A stretch of 64,000 nt of DNA from Lingula anatina (Eukaryota > Brachiopoda > Lingulata > Lingulida > Lingulidae): assembly GCF_001039355.2 (NCBI RefSeq), contig NW_019775396.1:20627-84626 (forward strand), given 5' to 3'. The translations under genes and the position numbers were made by a program. Shown piece by piece: positions 1-12,807 of the stretch; position 1 is the stretch's first letter; every line of letters begins with the position of its first letter. The notes under the pieces are model-generated. The model was given only the letters and a program-made list of their open reading frames with translations. It was not told the origin of the DNA and ran no database searches.

Positions 1-73
1 TTAAATGTCTGGGCATCTTATTCAAACGACTCTTCAAATGCTATTTAGATGGAAATTGCTATAATATACTCAC

Positions 74-298
74 CAACACCATGACCCCTCAACTTTGAGG
101 ACACTATAAAGTGACCGGCTGTCTTCAGGCCATCACTAAAGTCATGCGACAGATGGCAACCTAAAGCAAGTCAACATTAACACTTAACAATACCAATCAT
201 TTCAGAATTCTTACTCATAATCTATATGCAATTTTAATATTTAACCCATAACGATGCGGTTTCTTTAAGTGCATGCTTGTAATAAAACATAGATATTT

Positions 299-344
<46 letters not shown>

Positions 345-1483
345 ATATATACCGGAACAGATGATTACTACTGAGGGTTGTATTGGTAGGTATCACCTTC
401 TGTATACACGACGGAAATGTCTATCCAACCTTTGTTTTATGAATTAAGATCAATGACATTTAATTTTTTACGTTCAATAATCTTATTTAACAACTATTAC
501 GTCAGCACGAAACAATTGCAGAACTCATATTTAAAGTACATTAGTTCTTGAGTCGCAATGTTCTAGTAAGACTCAGCTTTTAGTTAGGCGAGTGGAGAGC
601 AGGTTTTTACTAGATAATGATTATTAAAATAAAGTTGGTAAAAGGTATTTTTTTCAAAGAGACTTAATTTGTCTTTCTACCAGCGAATGTGACTTTGGAC
701 TTTCTATTTATATCAATTTTTAATTATATTTATAAAAAAGGTATTCTTTGCAAGCTTGAGTCACTAAAAATGCATTTGCATCGGAAAAAAGCAATTTTAT
801 CATACTTATAGGCATGAGTGATCGACGCGTCGCTGCACTTAGATTCGAATGTTATATCCCACTTTAAATTGAATGATTTAATTAAATTAAAATAAATAAT
901 TTAAAATAGCGTGCATTTCTGTATATTTTAATGTGTTTTAGGTGATTTATATTGTATTTGTGTTAATTTAATTCCTTTATGGACGCCAGGTACTTTTATC
1001 TGAGGGGCCTTAAGTTTTAAAGGTATGAATAGTGGAAAATAAGTAGTTTTGAAGAATATATAAAGAAAAAAACAAAACCATTTAGCCGTGGGAATAAGAT
1101 CATGCAGTCAATCAGTAATTTGCAATTGAGTGCAATGTTTAAAAAAAAAAAACAAACTCACCCACAATATCTCCCTCCTTTTCTGCAACGGTCCAGCCAT
1201 TTTCACTTATTTTGAAGTGGGTCTCAATCATATCTTGATGAATATTCCACTTGGCCTCCGCTGTCAGTTTCCAGACACCAGGGACGTCTTCCATTCTTCC
1301 TCGACGTATAGTGACCTCTTGACTCCCCTCTCTGTCTGAAGTAAAGAAACGCTGAGACTCAGGTCTGTGCTGGTCGAGACTGCGACTTAAAGGGACTACT
1401 TTTTCCAACGATGGGCGTTCATCGAGCAGTCTACTGAAAAGGCGAGAAAATACCGCAGGTTTTCTGATCATTCGTGTAAACAT
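74..1483 (-). CDS. GNAT acetyltransferase paralogue A (partial, exons 1-2)
   Basis: First two coding exons of a GNAT-fold acetyltransferase. Exon 1 is 1162-1483 and exon 2 is 74-160, both on the minus strand; exon 3 lies off the left edge. The start is the ATG at 1483 because it aligns with the MF- start of the sister copies; a longer open frame reaches 1612 but its extra residues match no sister. The first ~50 residues are Arg/Ser/Phe-rich and almost free of acids, ending RFFTS before the domain, which suggests mitochondrial import. The GNAT start VTIRRGRMEDVPGVW follows. The donor at 1161 and the acceptor before 160 keep phase 1. Exon 2 encodes CHLSHDF and ends in the acetyl-CoA loop RGHGVG. 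The gene is divergent from copy B, with about 1.1 kb between the starts. Substrate unknown. Confidence 0.85.
303..342. repeat. (AC)n microsatellite
   Basis: A run of about 20 AC units inside the intron of copy A, followed by a short TATATA stretch. The rest of the intron (161-1161) is AT-rich and I see no gene in it. Confidence 0.95.
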
Positions 1484-2577
1484 CCTCTGTCCACGTTGTT
1501 GAGTAATATTAATCTCCGATAACTTAATAATATTTTTAAAGTTGTCAAGGGGAATGCTCCACTTAGCTGCAATGGATGAGAGTGATATTAAACCAACCTC
1601 AACCTCTGACAATCCTTCAGTCTCTCAATAGGAAAGTGTTCTAGCACGATACCGATCTCAGCGAGGTATAGGTTAGAATACAAGTGCTCTGTGCTGGATA
1701 AAATATGTCACATGACCAATTTAACCACATCCCTTGTCATAAAACCGGTTCACTTTAAGAGCCTTCACTCAAGCTACCTGTCAGGTGATTTATGACAAAA
1801 ATATCTATCTTCACAATAATTCTGGAATTTGACAGAATTCATTCTGGATTTGAGTGGGGCTAAAAAGAATGTCACCCATTCTTCTTCTTCTTCTTCTTCT
1901 TCTTATTATTATTGTTGTTGTAGTTGTTGTTACAAGGTCACTAGATTGTGAATGCAGGTTTGGATTTTTATATGAAAAAAAGGATCAACTAAAAGATCGA
2001 ACTCGTCAATAATCGTATTTTGTTATAATTGTTATAACTAATATTATTAATTTGCATATCATCACGGCTGTCACAGGTTTAAGCATTTGTGTATAAAGTC
2101 TTTTCATGGATCGATCTAAATCTATGGGAATGCACTTTTAAATACTAATAGCCGAGGAACGGCCCAGTGTTCATATCAGGGCCCCGTAACTCGAAAGCAA
2201 CCGAAAGCGACCGAGCGCAAGTATCTCGATTCCAAAACTCGCCCATACTCGCCCCCTATAATGCATTGTAGCCTCCTGACTTCAGGTGAGCTGTGCTTTG
2301 AAATGGTTGGGTGACTCGTTATTCAACAGGCGGGGGAGTAGGCAGAATGCCCAACGTTCGGAAAAGTCTTTCGATTTATAGAAAGACCCTGGTTGAATAG
2401 ACCGCATGACAAGTAGAATAGCAAGAGAGTACGGGTCACTTACATGTATACGCCCAGTTCCTTTTTACCTCTACAAGAAGAAACTAGTAGCATTCCATCG
2501 ATTGAAAAAGGTGGACCATATCCTAAAGAACTTTAGACTATACAGCAGTCCAGAATTAGTCAACGACGATAACAGAA
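1484..2577. other. Divergent intergenic region between copies A and B
   Basis: No coding exon seen. It holds a (CTT)n/(ATT)n/(GTT)n run at 1879-1935, one end of the TAGATCGATC-type foldback element at about 2105-2138, and a CpG-bearing segment at 2180-2270 related to 5710-5810. It then enters the promoter block shared by B, C and D. From about 2135 onward it is homologous to 8752 and 14896, which marks the left edge of the duplicated block. Confidence 0.7.
2288..2440 (+). promoter_or_regulatory. Conserved 5' flank of copy B (shared promoter block)
   Basis: A block containing AAATGGTTGGGTGAC, then GCGGGGGAGTAGGCAG and AAAGACCCTGGTTG, is preserved at the same distance upstream of exon 1 in copies B, C and D. 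Two isolated partial copies lie at about 21634 and 22246. Preservation among diverging paralogues suggests the core promoter or transcription start region. No clear TATA box is visible at a fixed position. Confidence 0.55.
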
Positions 2578-4464
2578 ATGTTTGGTAATACAGTGCGAAG
2601 ACATGTGACGATTTCACGCTTTTTCAATGCTGTGAGCGATGAACGTCTGTCTTCGGTCTTAGTTGGAGATCCATTTTGCAGACTCCGGACACAGAGACCT
2701 GTGTTTCAGCGTCCTTTTACTTCGACCACGGAGGGGATCCAAGGGGTCACTATACGCCGAGGAAGAATAGAAGATGTCCCTGGGGTGTGGCAACTTTCAG
2801 AAGAAGCCATGTGGAATACACATCAAGACATGATTGAAACCCTCTTCAAAATGTGTGAAAATGGCTGGACTGTCGCGGAAAAGGACGGAAAAGTTGTGGG
2901 TCAGTATTATTTCTACAAACATTACCCTCAAATAATTGATTAATGTCTACACGTGTAATGTTTTTTTTTTTTGTTTATTTATTTATTCATTTATTATAAT
3001 TTTTTTTTTGGGGGGGGGGAGTATTATTGTCTGAGTTAATTATGATAAAAATTGATATGTTGAATGGTTGAAACATCATGTCTCATGGATAGAATACACG
3101 ATCAATCTCTATTTTAGGTACAGTTTATACCGTATTTACGATGATAATTTATTTGTAGGTTGCTGTTTGACACACGACTTTAATGATGACCTGACTACAG
3201 GGGGTCACTTTATAGTGTCGCCAAAGATGCGCGGTTATGGTGTAGGTAAGAGCGTTAAATCGAGTTCCAGTAAAAACACATTTCCAACCAATAGTCAACT
3301 ATATAAGTTATATACGTTTATACATATCGCCATTTTTCCACTTTCAAATTGTACATGACATATGGTGGTATTGCCAACTCTTTAACAGCTACATTTGAAT
3401 TCTGTTAGACCAAGGAGTTATAACACTCCTTGGTTAGACAAAGAATAACTTCTTAAATAGTTATGGCTACCATTACAATTAAGCTTCGCTTAATTATCTC
3501 AGCTTTGTGTCAATAAACCGCATGATGACCGAAACACAAAGTCTAGAACTATTTTGTTATGATTGCGAATTTTGAAATGAAGACCCAAGTGTTCAATTGT
3601 TTAGAGTTTAATCTGTTAAATTGTGGAGTGTGGCGCGTGGGGAGCCGATGAGACCATAAGAGGATTAGGAGGCCTTACTTTCAAGTGGGTCTACTATATT
3701 TGCTCCGCAGATGTGTAAGTCCGTATATCAGCGTGTTCTGAATGCGCTGTTATAGTTAGTTCTTATAGTATACATACTGCTAACAGAAAGAATATTTTGA
3801 TTTTCTCCTGTGGTTTTATTTCATTGTAGGGGGACAAATACTGAGAAACATTGCAGAGGAATATGGCGAAAGAAATATTCATTTTAGTTCCATTTCGTAC
3901 ATGATAGATACATATGAAAGATACAACGGTGCTCCGCTCTCTCGTGGAGACACGGGAGGAAAATATTTCGGCGTCTTCAAGGACATCCCTCTTCCACCGG
4001 ATGCCTTACGCAAATACCATCTATCTGACCTGCGCCAAGTTGAACTGTCGGACCTCATTGAATATGATACGTCATTCCACGTGGTACCAAGACCGGAAAT
4101 GCTGAAGATTTGGCTTGGCCAAACAACGGCAGAAACGCTCGTCTTGTTGGAGAAGGGAAAGATAGCCGGTTACGGATCAATCAGGCCTGCTATGAACGGT
4201 TTCTACCTTGGACCCCTCTATGCAGAAAATACGATCGGAACCCTGGTTCTCTTCAAGGCTTTGGTGGACCTCATTCCACGAGATTCCAACGTCGATTTTT
4301 TTCTGCCACATGCGAACGAAGCGGGTCAACTGATTCTGAAGGCCAACGAAAACACCGTAGGTTTGTACGACACTTTTCACAAATGTGCTAGGAAAAGTTA
4401 TATTCCAGTACTAAAATGGAATAATGTATTTGCATTACTCTTTAACGAGTGCGGACTGTGCTAA
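2578..4464 (+). CDS. GNAT acetyltransferase paralogue B (three exons, 347 aa)
   Basis: Exons 2578-2899, 3159-3245 and 3830-4464; the junctions are in phase and give 347 residues. Residues 1-50 form a basic presequence (MFGNTVRRHVTISRF...) like a mitochondrial targeting peptide. The GNAT N-terminal part begins at about residue 57 (VTIRRGRIEDVPGVW). The acetyl-CoA pyrophosphate loop R-x-x-G-x-G is residues 132-137 (RGYGVG) and straddles the exon 2/3 junction. Residues about 161-347 form the second half, with GYGSIRP (250-256), FYLGPLYAEN (261-270) and a KWNNVFAL...CGLC tail, matching the two-domain YitH-like GNAT proteins with an Acetyltransf_18-type C-terminal domain. It probably transfers an acetyl or acyl group from CoA in mitochondria; the acceptor is unknown. 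Exon 3 after position 3945 is essentially identical to that of copy C, so treat it with caution. Confidence 0.9.
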
Positions 4465-5121
4465 GTTTATAAATTCATTCTGTCTCCTTTTTTAGTTTGT
4501 TTTTGGAATTGGTTTATCTTATTATCTCTTTTGGTTTGTATGCAATTGACATTATTTCAATTGATCTTGTCATTGAAGGGGTCTCAAATCAATCAACATG
4601 AATGGACTTATTGATTTAATAATCATGTATCATTGAGGCCTCTTTGTTGCCCAAATTATTGAAGTGTATAATGTCACAGTAATCCCATTTGTTCATTGCA
4701 TTATTCTAAAGTTAATGTCAGTTTTGGAGTAATTTCACGACCAAAACCTCGATTGACTGTCATATTTCATTAACTAGACTAAAAATGACATTTAGCATTT
4801 ATAGATTGGCACCTTATGAAATCCTTCATGAGAAACGACCAATGTTTAAAGAGTCATCGAGCTCAGCTTTGAGTTTCATGTATATAGGCCAAGACATCAT
4901 TGAACTTACATAACACTACTTGATTTTGATGTTAATATAAAGCTTTGGATTGGTAATAAATAAATATGGATTTCATAGATAATATTTGACTGGTTAAGTC
5001 CAACCTTGGAGAAGCTTGTTTGTGGCGACCTGGTGGAGAGTGCTCCCCCACTTACTGGCATTTAATTATCAAAATACAAACATCATTTTTAAGCATATAA
5101 CAGGGAGTAAACAAGGGCAAT

Positions 5122-5219
5122 CTCAGCAGGCAAACGACATTGATTCTACGTTGATTCAACGTTGATCCACCTAAATTAACGTTGATTCAACGGTGAATCA
5201 ATGTCGTTTGTCTGCTGGG
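5122..5219. mobile_element. AACGTTGA hairpin element (MITE-like, 98 bp)
   Basis: An inverted repeat begins CTCAGCAGGCAAACGACATT and ends with its near complement ...GTTTGTCTGCTGGG; the interior carries GTTGATTCAACGTTGAT palindromes. AAT flanks both sides. The paralogous flank at about 13645 has the uninterrupted site (GGGCAATGTTTTGG), so this is a real insertion. A second copy at 11680-11777 comes with the segment duplication. The terminal motif resembles that of the larger element at 15978-16762. Confidence 0.75.
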
Positions 5220-5286
5220 AATGTTTCTGGATGATTGCACTTGCGTGACGATATAGTCGAGGGTATTATGTAATAGTTACAACAAC

Positions 5287-5632
5287 TCGTCGGTCACTGC
5301 ATGTGATATACAAGAGTGTGATCATCGAGGCGCATCGATGATCACGTGATAGATACAATACGAGTCGCCGAGCTGTACGTGAAATATTACGAGTGTATTG
5401 GCGAGCCGCAGGCGAGACAATACACGAGTAATTTTCACGTACAGCTCGGCGACGAGTGTTGTATCTGGCTTAAACCACGGCCTCTGATTGGCTACTACAC
5501 TAGTAGTGCAACAGACCGTGGAACGCACTCGTACATGACGTGCTTGTATGTCGCATACAGCACGGCCGAGTCTTTTGTTCTACGCGCTAGCCGTGGTTTA
5601 AACTCTTGTATATCACATGCAGTGACCGGCGA
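5287..5632. repeat. Nested palindrome (hairpin within hairpin)
   Basis: The outer arms are TCGGTCACTGCATGTGATAT near 5290 and the complement ending at about 5630. Inside is a second inverted repeat of about 50-bp arms around 5350-5470 (ATACAATACGAGTCGCCGAG and complement), enclosing a small GCGAGCCGCAGGCGAG loop. A further pair built on CCGTGGTTTAAA lies near 5470 and 5590. It is CpG-rich compared with its surroundings. The counterpart at 13710-13822 keeps only the outer arms, so the inner hairpin was inserted or lost as a unit. Confidence 0.8.
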
Positions 5633-8600
5633 GTAGTTGTAACTGACTTAAACCACGGCTGTCCATTGGCTACTCCGCTATCATATTTAGTCGTACGTGA
5701 TTAATGCTACTCAGGGCCTCGTATCTCGAAAGCATAGCTTATGGCGAGCGGGCGCAAACATGTCGATTCCTCGCTATCCCATACTTCGAAAGCCTCGCAA
5801 ATTGGGAGCGTGTGCTAATCGGCTGTTTCACGATCAGGGGTACAAAATAGGGGTCACATTGAGAGACAAATTAACTCTGATGCATTTGTTTAATTTTGTA
5901 ACAGATAAAAAGAATAACTTCTTAACTATGATATCCACAATTTTAGAACGCAATATTAATTACTTTTTGTGCTACGCTCAAATTAACAGAAAGCCACTTA
6001 GACTATGGTCTGGGGGTACGGGCACTACACATTCAAGTAACTGATGCTTTTGTAACTGAAATATCATATTGTTTACCAGTTATTTTTGCCAAAATTCTAA
6101 AAAAATATCAAACCATAGATATAACAGCAGTACTTTAACCAAAAGGATACAAGTGCATGAATTAATCAAAGAGTTTTTTAGAGAAACACCACAGCACGTT
6201 TTACAGTGGATGCTGGAGCTTGGTTGTGTGTCATTTAGTTTGACTTTCATTCACCAGGCTTTAATTTTAACTTTTCTTTCTGTTGTTTGACCTTTTTTAT
6301 TTATTCATTTTTTTTTTGTTTCAGTCTTGATTCCTGTTTTTGGAGTCTTTCCTTCTTTTTCATCTCTCGTTAATTTGCACCTCTTGTTCTACTGTTTTCA
6401 GGATTGTTGGGTTTCTGCTTCTCCTTGACTCTCTGTCAGTATGCCCTTATTTCTTCTCTTTACTTTAGTCTTTCTTGCTGGGCCAGCCTAGGATGATTCT
6501 TCATTTTTTTTTTGCTTCTATGCTATGTTACGTGCTTCAGCAAGATTATTAGCATCTTTACAGATATTAGCTCTTTGACGTCTTTTTTTTTTCAAATTAT
6601 TTTTTGCTGACAGTAAAATTTTTAGGATCCCTTTTTCTTTTCCTGTTTGGCTTTTTGTTTATTGTCATCCATATTTGATACTTCATTCACTGAGAGTATA
6701 ATAAATGTACTGTTAATTATTCATGTACTGAAGTGTTCGTACCCCCTCAAAATATATCCCATATTAACATTACTCCATAGAATATTAATCCATATACAAC
6801 TTATTATTTTGCAATTAGCTATATTTGGCAATATATTCTAACCAATATTGTTCATTTTGAATGCAAAAAGTAGCATCTTTACTGATATTATTTCTTTGCA
6901 AAATCTCTTGCCTGACTCTAATCAGTATCACTTTATTGAATATATATTTATATACAATGTTTTTTCTAAACATCATAAGACATGAATGCATTTTATATAG
7001 TCTAAAACAATATTTTGCACCATATTTTGAAGTTTTATCATCATTGATATGTAGCCAGTTATCCAATGGTTAATGTATAACTTGGGGGTACGGACACTGC
7101 AATTGGCACCAAATTCTTGCATATCTTTTCATAATAAGGGGTTATGTGCTATTTTCTTCCTGCAAAATAAATGTCAGTGTAGACATTATAGAATAATAAA
7201 ATCAGACAGAATATACAAAAAGTAGGAGACACCAAGGGGCTCATGATTATAAATATCATAGCATTAATAATAATGGTTACATATGCACAACTCCTTTATT
7301 ATGTTTAAGTCATACAGGTAACATGGTAAATTCATCTTATTATCACGTAGGTGATTTCAAAATAATATTTGGCCTTATCAAATATGTTTTTCATTGCATT
7401 AACAAAAATAAGTAAAATGTGTATCAAAACCCGTTTCTGCAAAATGGTTAAAATATTTTTTTTTCTCAGAACATATCTTTGGAAGAACCTGCTAGAAGAG
7501 AAGACACATGTTGTGGGAATTATACACCAATATCATATTCACCATAAATCATTGACATAAAGAGCTAGTGCATCATGTTTATGACCTTCATGGCAAATGA
7601 CCCACCGTAACAGCTAAAAATAGGTACTTTTTGAACACATAATTGGCTATATTTTTCTATATTGTAATCCGATTATTATAATTCTTTTTTTTTATTATTT
7701 TGCTCCTATGAACAGTGTCTTTGATATTAGTCTATCAGCAATCTCCAATCATAAATTGTTAATTTATCAGATACTTGTAACATTAACCTCATTTAATTGT
7801 TCACCCTGATTGTGAAACAGCCGTAATAGCGAAATCACCATTAGTTTCGAGGCTATTATTTGCGACACGTAAATCCCGTTGCAATGACCTCTGCGAATGC
7901 ATAATTCGTCATTTTGATGTGTCTTTCATGTAATTAAACATGGCGGCAAGTTTGGATTGCTAGTCATAATAGCATATAACAAAACATGTAACAAAAACAC
8001 GAAAGCTTATAATAGATTGAATCACTCGGTACCTCTGATAGAAAAACTTGCGGTAAATATTCACGTGAAGAATGCTAAAGTCATGTTTTATTATGTATAA
8101 AAATTTCAAAATTAAACATGGATAATTTATATATTACTTGAATAAATGGTTATATACCTATATAAATATTAATAGATAAAATATTATTAATAAAACCGTA
8201 GATGTTTATAAAGTTCTATTGTAAGTAATATATGAAAGCATGATCTAATTATAGGCACTCCAGATTCGGTAATTATTACTGTGCCTTCAATCGTTAAAAA
8301 AATTACTATGTTAAAAGACGGTAAAAGAAATCGCTGGAAATTTAATATATATATTCATGTAATATAACATCGTCTTATTTTCAGGCGAAATTTGCAATAA
8401 TATCTTGTTGTGTTATTTCTAGTATTTATACGTTGTACACATTTTCTTTCATTTTTAGCTTTTGTTTTAGGCTAAGATCCAAAATAATTTATTTTGGACC
8501 CTAGCTTTAGGTATGTTTTGGGGTTAAAAATAGGTAACGTGACCTTGACCTTCCGTGAACAATTAAGGCATTCACTGAATGCGCTGATGCTCATCGACAT

Positions 8601-8935
8601 ACAGCCAAGCACACGGTCTCTTGTAAGCAAAATATTGCCGCAAATATCCCATTATCTGCTGGCTCAGCCGTGGTATAAATAAAGCATGTCACGAGAATGA
8701 CTATATACCTTGTTTTTCCACCCAACGCGGTTCATGGTCCCATGCGAAGCAAATACTAATAGCCGAGGAAAGGCCTACAGTGTTGATATCAGGATTACTG
8801 TTACTTGAGCATCTGTCTTGCGTAACTGGAGGTTGGGCTAACGATGAGTCCCGGAAAACCTACAGATACACATAACTCATATTAGTTAAGGCAGGAAGCT
8901 TAGGACCTAACGTTCAGTGTGCACCGGACTTAAGG

Positions 8936-9080
8936 AGAGCTGTGGTTTCAAATGGTTGGGTGACGCGTTATTCAGCAGGCGGGGGAGTAGGCAGGATTCC
9001 CAAGGCTCGGAAAAGTCTTTAGATGTATAGAAAGACCCTGGTTGGACAGACCGCATGACAAGCAAAATGGCGTGTACGGG
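8936..9080 (+). promoter_or_regulatory. Conserved 5' flank of copy C
   Basis: Same block as upstream of B and D: GGTTTCAAATGGTTGGGTGA, the G-rich GCGGGGGAGTAGGCAG, and AAAGACCCTGGTTGGACAGA, followed by the leader ending GATAACAGAAATG at the start codon. Confidence 0.55.
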
Positions 9081-9192
9081 TCACTAACACTAACATATTT
9101 CGATCAATTGATAAAAAAGTGGACCATATTCTTATTTATAAAGAACTTAAGACTATACAGCAATCAAGAATTAGTCAACGAGGATAACAGAA

Positions 9193-11022
9193 ATGTTTGC
9201 TTATACAGTACGAAGACATGTGACGATTTCACGCTTTTTCAATGCTGTGCGCAATGAACGTCTTCCTTCGGTCTTAGTTGGAGATCCATTTCGCAGACAC
9301 CGGACACAGAGACCTGTGTTTCAGCGTTCTTTTACTTCGACCTCGGAGGGCAGCCAAGGGGTTACTATACGCCGTGGAAGAATGGAAGACGTCCCGGGAG
9401 TCTGGAAACTGACAGAGGAATTCAAGTGGAATAAACATCAAGACATGATTGAAACACTCTTCAAAATATGTGAAAATGGCTGGACTATCGCGGAAAAGGA
9501 CGGAAGTGTTGTGGGTCAGTATTAATTCTTTCTAAAAATGTAATCTCCAAATAATTCTACATGTGTATATTATATAATGTTTTTTTTTTTTAATTTTATT
9601 ACTTTTTTTTAGGGGGGGGGGGGTCATTTTAATTATGTTTAATTATGATAAAATTGACATGTTGAATGGTTGAAACATCATGTCTCATGGATAGAATACA
9701 CGATCAATTTCTAATTTAGGTACAGTTTATACCGTATTAATGATGATAATTCATTTGTAGGTTGTTGTTTGACACACGACTTTAATGATGATCTGACTAC
9801 AGTGGGGCACTTTCTAGTGTCGTCAAAGATGCGCGGTTATGGTGTAGGTAAGTGCGTTAAATCGAATTCCATTAAAAACGTATTTCCAACCAGTAGTCAA
9901 CTATATAAGTAATATACCTTGATACATTTCAACGGTGGATCGCTATTTTTCCACTTTCAAATTGTACATGACATATGGTGGTATTGCCAACCCTTTAACA
10001 GCTGCATTTGAATTTTGTTAGACCAAGGAGTTATAACACTCCTTGGTTAGACAAAGAATAACTTCTTAAATAGTCATGGCTACAATTACAATTAAGCTTC
10101 GGTCAATTATCTCAGCTTTGTGTCAATAAACCGCATGATGACCGAAACACAAAGTCCAGAACTAATTTGTTATGACTGCGAATTTTGAAATCAAGACCAA
10201 GAGTTCAATTGTTTAGAGTTTAACCTGTTAAATTGTGGCACGTGGGGAGCCGATGAGACCATAAGAGGATTAGTAGGCTTTACTTTCAAGTGGGTCTACT
10301 ATATTTGCTTCTTATAGTTATTAGAGTATACGTGCTGCTAACAGACAGAATATTATGAATTTCTCCTGTGGTTTTATTTCATTGTAGGGGGACAAATACT
10401 GAGAAACATTGTAGAGGAATATGGCGAAAGAAATATTCATTTTAGTTCCATTTCGTATATGATAGATACATATGAAAGATACAACGGTGCTCCGCTCTCT
10501 CGGGGAGACACGGGAGGAAAATATTTCGGCGTCTTCAAGGACATCCCTCTTCCACCGGATGCCTTACGCAAATACCATCTATCTGACCTGCGCCAAGTTG
10601 AACTGTCGGACCTCATTGAATATGATACGTCATTCCACGTGGTACCAAGACCGGAAATGCTGAAGATTTGGCTTGGCCAAACAACGGCAGAAACGCTCGT
10701 CTTGTTGGAGAAGGGAAAGATAGCCGGTTACGGATCAATCAGGCCTGCTATGAACGGTTTCTACCTTGGACCCCTCTATGCAGAAAATACGATCGGAACC
10801 CTGGTTCTCTTCAAGGCTTTGGTGGACCTCATTCCACGAGATTCCAACGTCGATTTTTTTCTGCCACATGCGAACGAAGCGGGTCAACTGATTCTGAAGG
10901 CCAACGAAAACACCGTAGGTTTGTACGACACTTTTCACAAATGTGCTAGGAAAAGTTATATTCCAGTACTAAAATGGAATAATGTATTTGCATTACTCTT
11001 TAACGAGTGCGGACTGTGCTAA
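9193..11022 (+). CDS. GNAT acetyltransferase paralogue C (three exons, 347 aa)
   Basis: Exons 9193-9514, 9761-9847 and 10388-11022, same phases and lengths as copy B. The presequence is MFAYTVRRHVTISRF... with RSFTS before the domain; the GNAT domain starts VTIRRGRMEDVPGVW and the CoA loop is RGYGVG. Exon 1 differs from B at several residues (for example RNERLP, FKWNKHQD), yet exon 3 encodes the same 187-residue tail. That mosaic pattern, plus the N at 12808, means exon 3 of C may be a mis-joined copy of B, or a recent gene conversion. The function is inferred as CoA-dependent N-acetyl/acyl transfer, probably mitochondrial; the acceptor is unknown. Confidence 0.85.
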
Positions 11023-12807
11023 GTTTATAAATTCATTCTGTCTCCTTTTTTAGTTTGTTTTTGGAATTGGTTTATCTTATTATCTCTTTTGGTTTGTATG
11101 CAATTGACATTATTTCAATTGATCTTGTCATTGAAGGGGTCTCAAATCAATCAACATGAATGGACTGATTGATTTAATAATCATGTATCATTGAGGCCTC
11201 TTTGTTGCCCAAATTATTGAAGTGTATAATGTCACAGTAATCCCATTTGTTCATTGCATTATTCTAAAGTTAATGTCAGTTTTGGAGTAATTTCACGACC
11301 AAAACCTCGATTGACTGTCATATTTCATTAACTAGACTAAAAATGACATTTAGCATTTATAGATTGGCACCTTATGAAATCCTTCATGAGAAACGACCAA
11401 TGTTTAAAGAGTCATCGAGCTCAGCTTTGAGTTTCATGTATATAGGCCAAGACATCATTGAACTTACATAACACTACTTGATTTTGATGTTAATATAAAG
11501 CTTTGGATTGGTAATAAATAAATATGGATTTCATAGATAATATTTGACTGGTTAAGTCCAACCTTGGAGAAGCTTGTTTGTGGCGACCTGGTGGAGAGTG
11601 CTCCCCCACTTACTGGCATTTAATTATCAAAATACAAACATCATTTTTAAGCATATAACAGGGAGTAAACAAGGGCAATCTCAGCAGGCAAACGACATTG
11701 ATTCTACGTTGATTCAACGTTGATCCACCTAAATTAACGTTGATTCAACGGTGAATCAATGTCGTTTGTCTGCTGGGAATGTTTCTGGATGATTGCACTT
11801 GCGTGACGATATAGTCGAGGGTATTATGTAATAGTTACAACAACTCGTCGGTCACTGCATGTGATATACAAGAGTGTGATCATCGAGGCGCATCGATGAT
11901 CACGTGATAGATACAATACGAGTCGCCGAGCTGTACGTGAAATATTACGAGTGTATTGGCGAGCCGCAGGCGAGACAATACACGAGTAATTTTCACGTAC
12001 AGCTCGGCGACGAGTGTTGTATCTGGCTTAAACCACGGCCTCTGATTGGCTACTACACTAGTAGTGCAACAGACCGTGGAACGCACTCGTACATGACGTG
12101 CTTGTATGTCGCATACAGCACGGCCGAGTCTTTTGTTCTACGCGCTAGCCGTGGTTTAAACTCTTGTATATCACATGCAGTGACCGGCGAGTAGTTGTAA
12201 CTGACTTAAACCACGGCTGTCCATTGGCTACTCCGCTATCATATTTAGTCGTACGTGATTAATGCTACTCAGGGCCTCGTATCTCGAAAGCATAGCTTAT
12301 GGCGAGCGGGCGCAAACATGTCGATTCCTCGCTATCCCATACTTCGAAAGCCTCGCAAATTGGGAGCGTGTGCTAATCGGCTGTTTCACGATCAGGGGTA
12401 CAAAATAGGGGTCACATTGAGAGACAAATTAACTCTGATGCATTTGTTTAATTTTGTAACAGATAAAAAGAATAACTTCTTAACTATGATATCCACAATT
12501 TTAGAACGCAATATTAATTACTTTTTGTGCTACGCTCAAATTAACAGAAAGCCACTTAGACTATGGTCTGGGGGTACGGGCACTACACATTCAAGTAACT
12601 GATGCTTTTGTAACTGAAATATCATATTGTTTACCAGTTATTTTTGCCAAAATTCTAAAAAAATATCAAACCATAGATATAACAGCAGTACTTTAACCAA
12701 AAGGATACAAGTGCATGAATTAATCAAAGAGTTTTTTAGAGAAACACCACAGCACGTTTTACAGTGGATGCTGGAGCTTGGTTGTGTGTCATTTAGTTTG
12801 ACTTTCA
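10504..12807. repeat. Near-identical duplicated segment, copy 2
   Basis: Second member of the pair with 3946-6247. It carries the same hairpin (11680-11777) and nested palindrome (about 11845-12190). It ends at N12808, after which the sequence jumps back to a diverged version of the flank found at about 4637. Confidence 0.85.

Larger units (their letters stand above)
3946..6247. repeat. Near-identical duplicated segment, copy 1
   Basis: Matches 10504-12807 almost base for base (offset 6558), covering most of exon 3 of copy B and about 1.8 kb of 3' flank. I noticed only isolated differences, such as one near 4608. Upstream of 3945 the two copies diverge at the rate of the other paralogues. 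The second copy stops at a single N, which suggests an assembly joint or a very recent conversion. Confidence 0.85.
4465..9192. other. Intergenic region B-C
   Basis: No convincing gene. 4465-5100 is the 3' flank common to copies B, C and D, with AATAAA-type signals near 4955. 5122-5219 is a small hairpin element and 5287-5632 a nested palindrome. 5700-6250 has weak open frames without recognisable content. 6250-7560 is very T-rich; GGGGTACGG near 6011 and 7085 and its complement near 6733 hint at a further element whose ends I could not fix. 8105-8700 matches 14475-14830 and forms the upstream flank of the next copy. Confidence 0.6.

Noticed and set aside
4110-4391. Alternative-frame open readings inside exon 3 of the GNAT copies (also at 10668, 29787, 37337 and antisense frames)
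   Set aside because: Shadow frames of the real exon; they recur only because exon 3 is conserved.
5346-5636. Open frames on both strands within the nested palindrome
   Set aside because: They exist because the palindrome is GC-rich and self-complementary; both strands read similar peptides.
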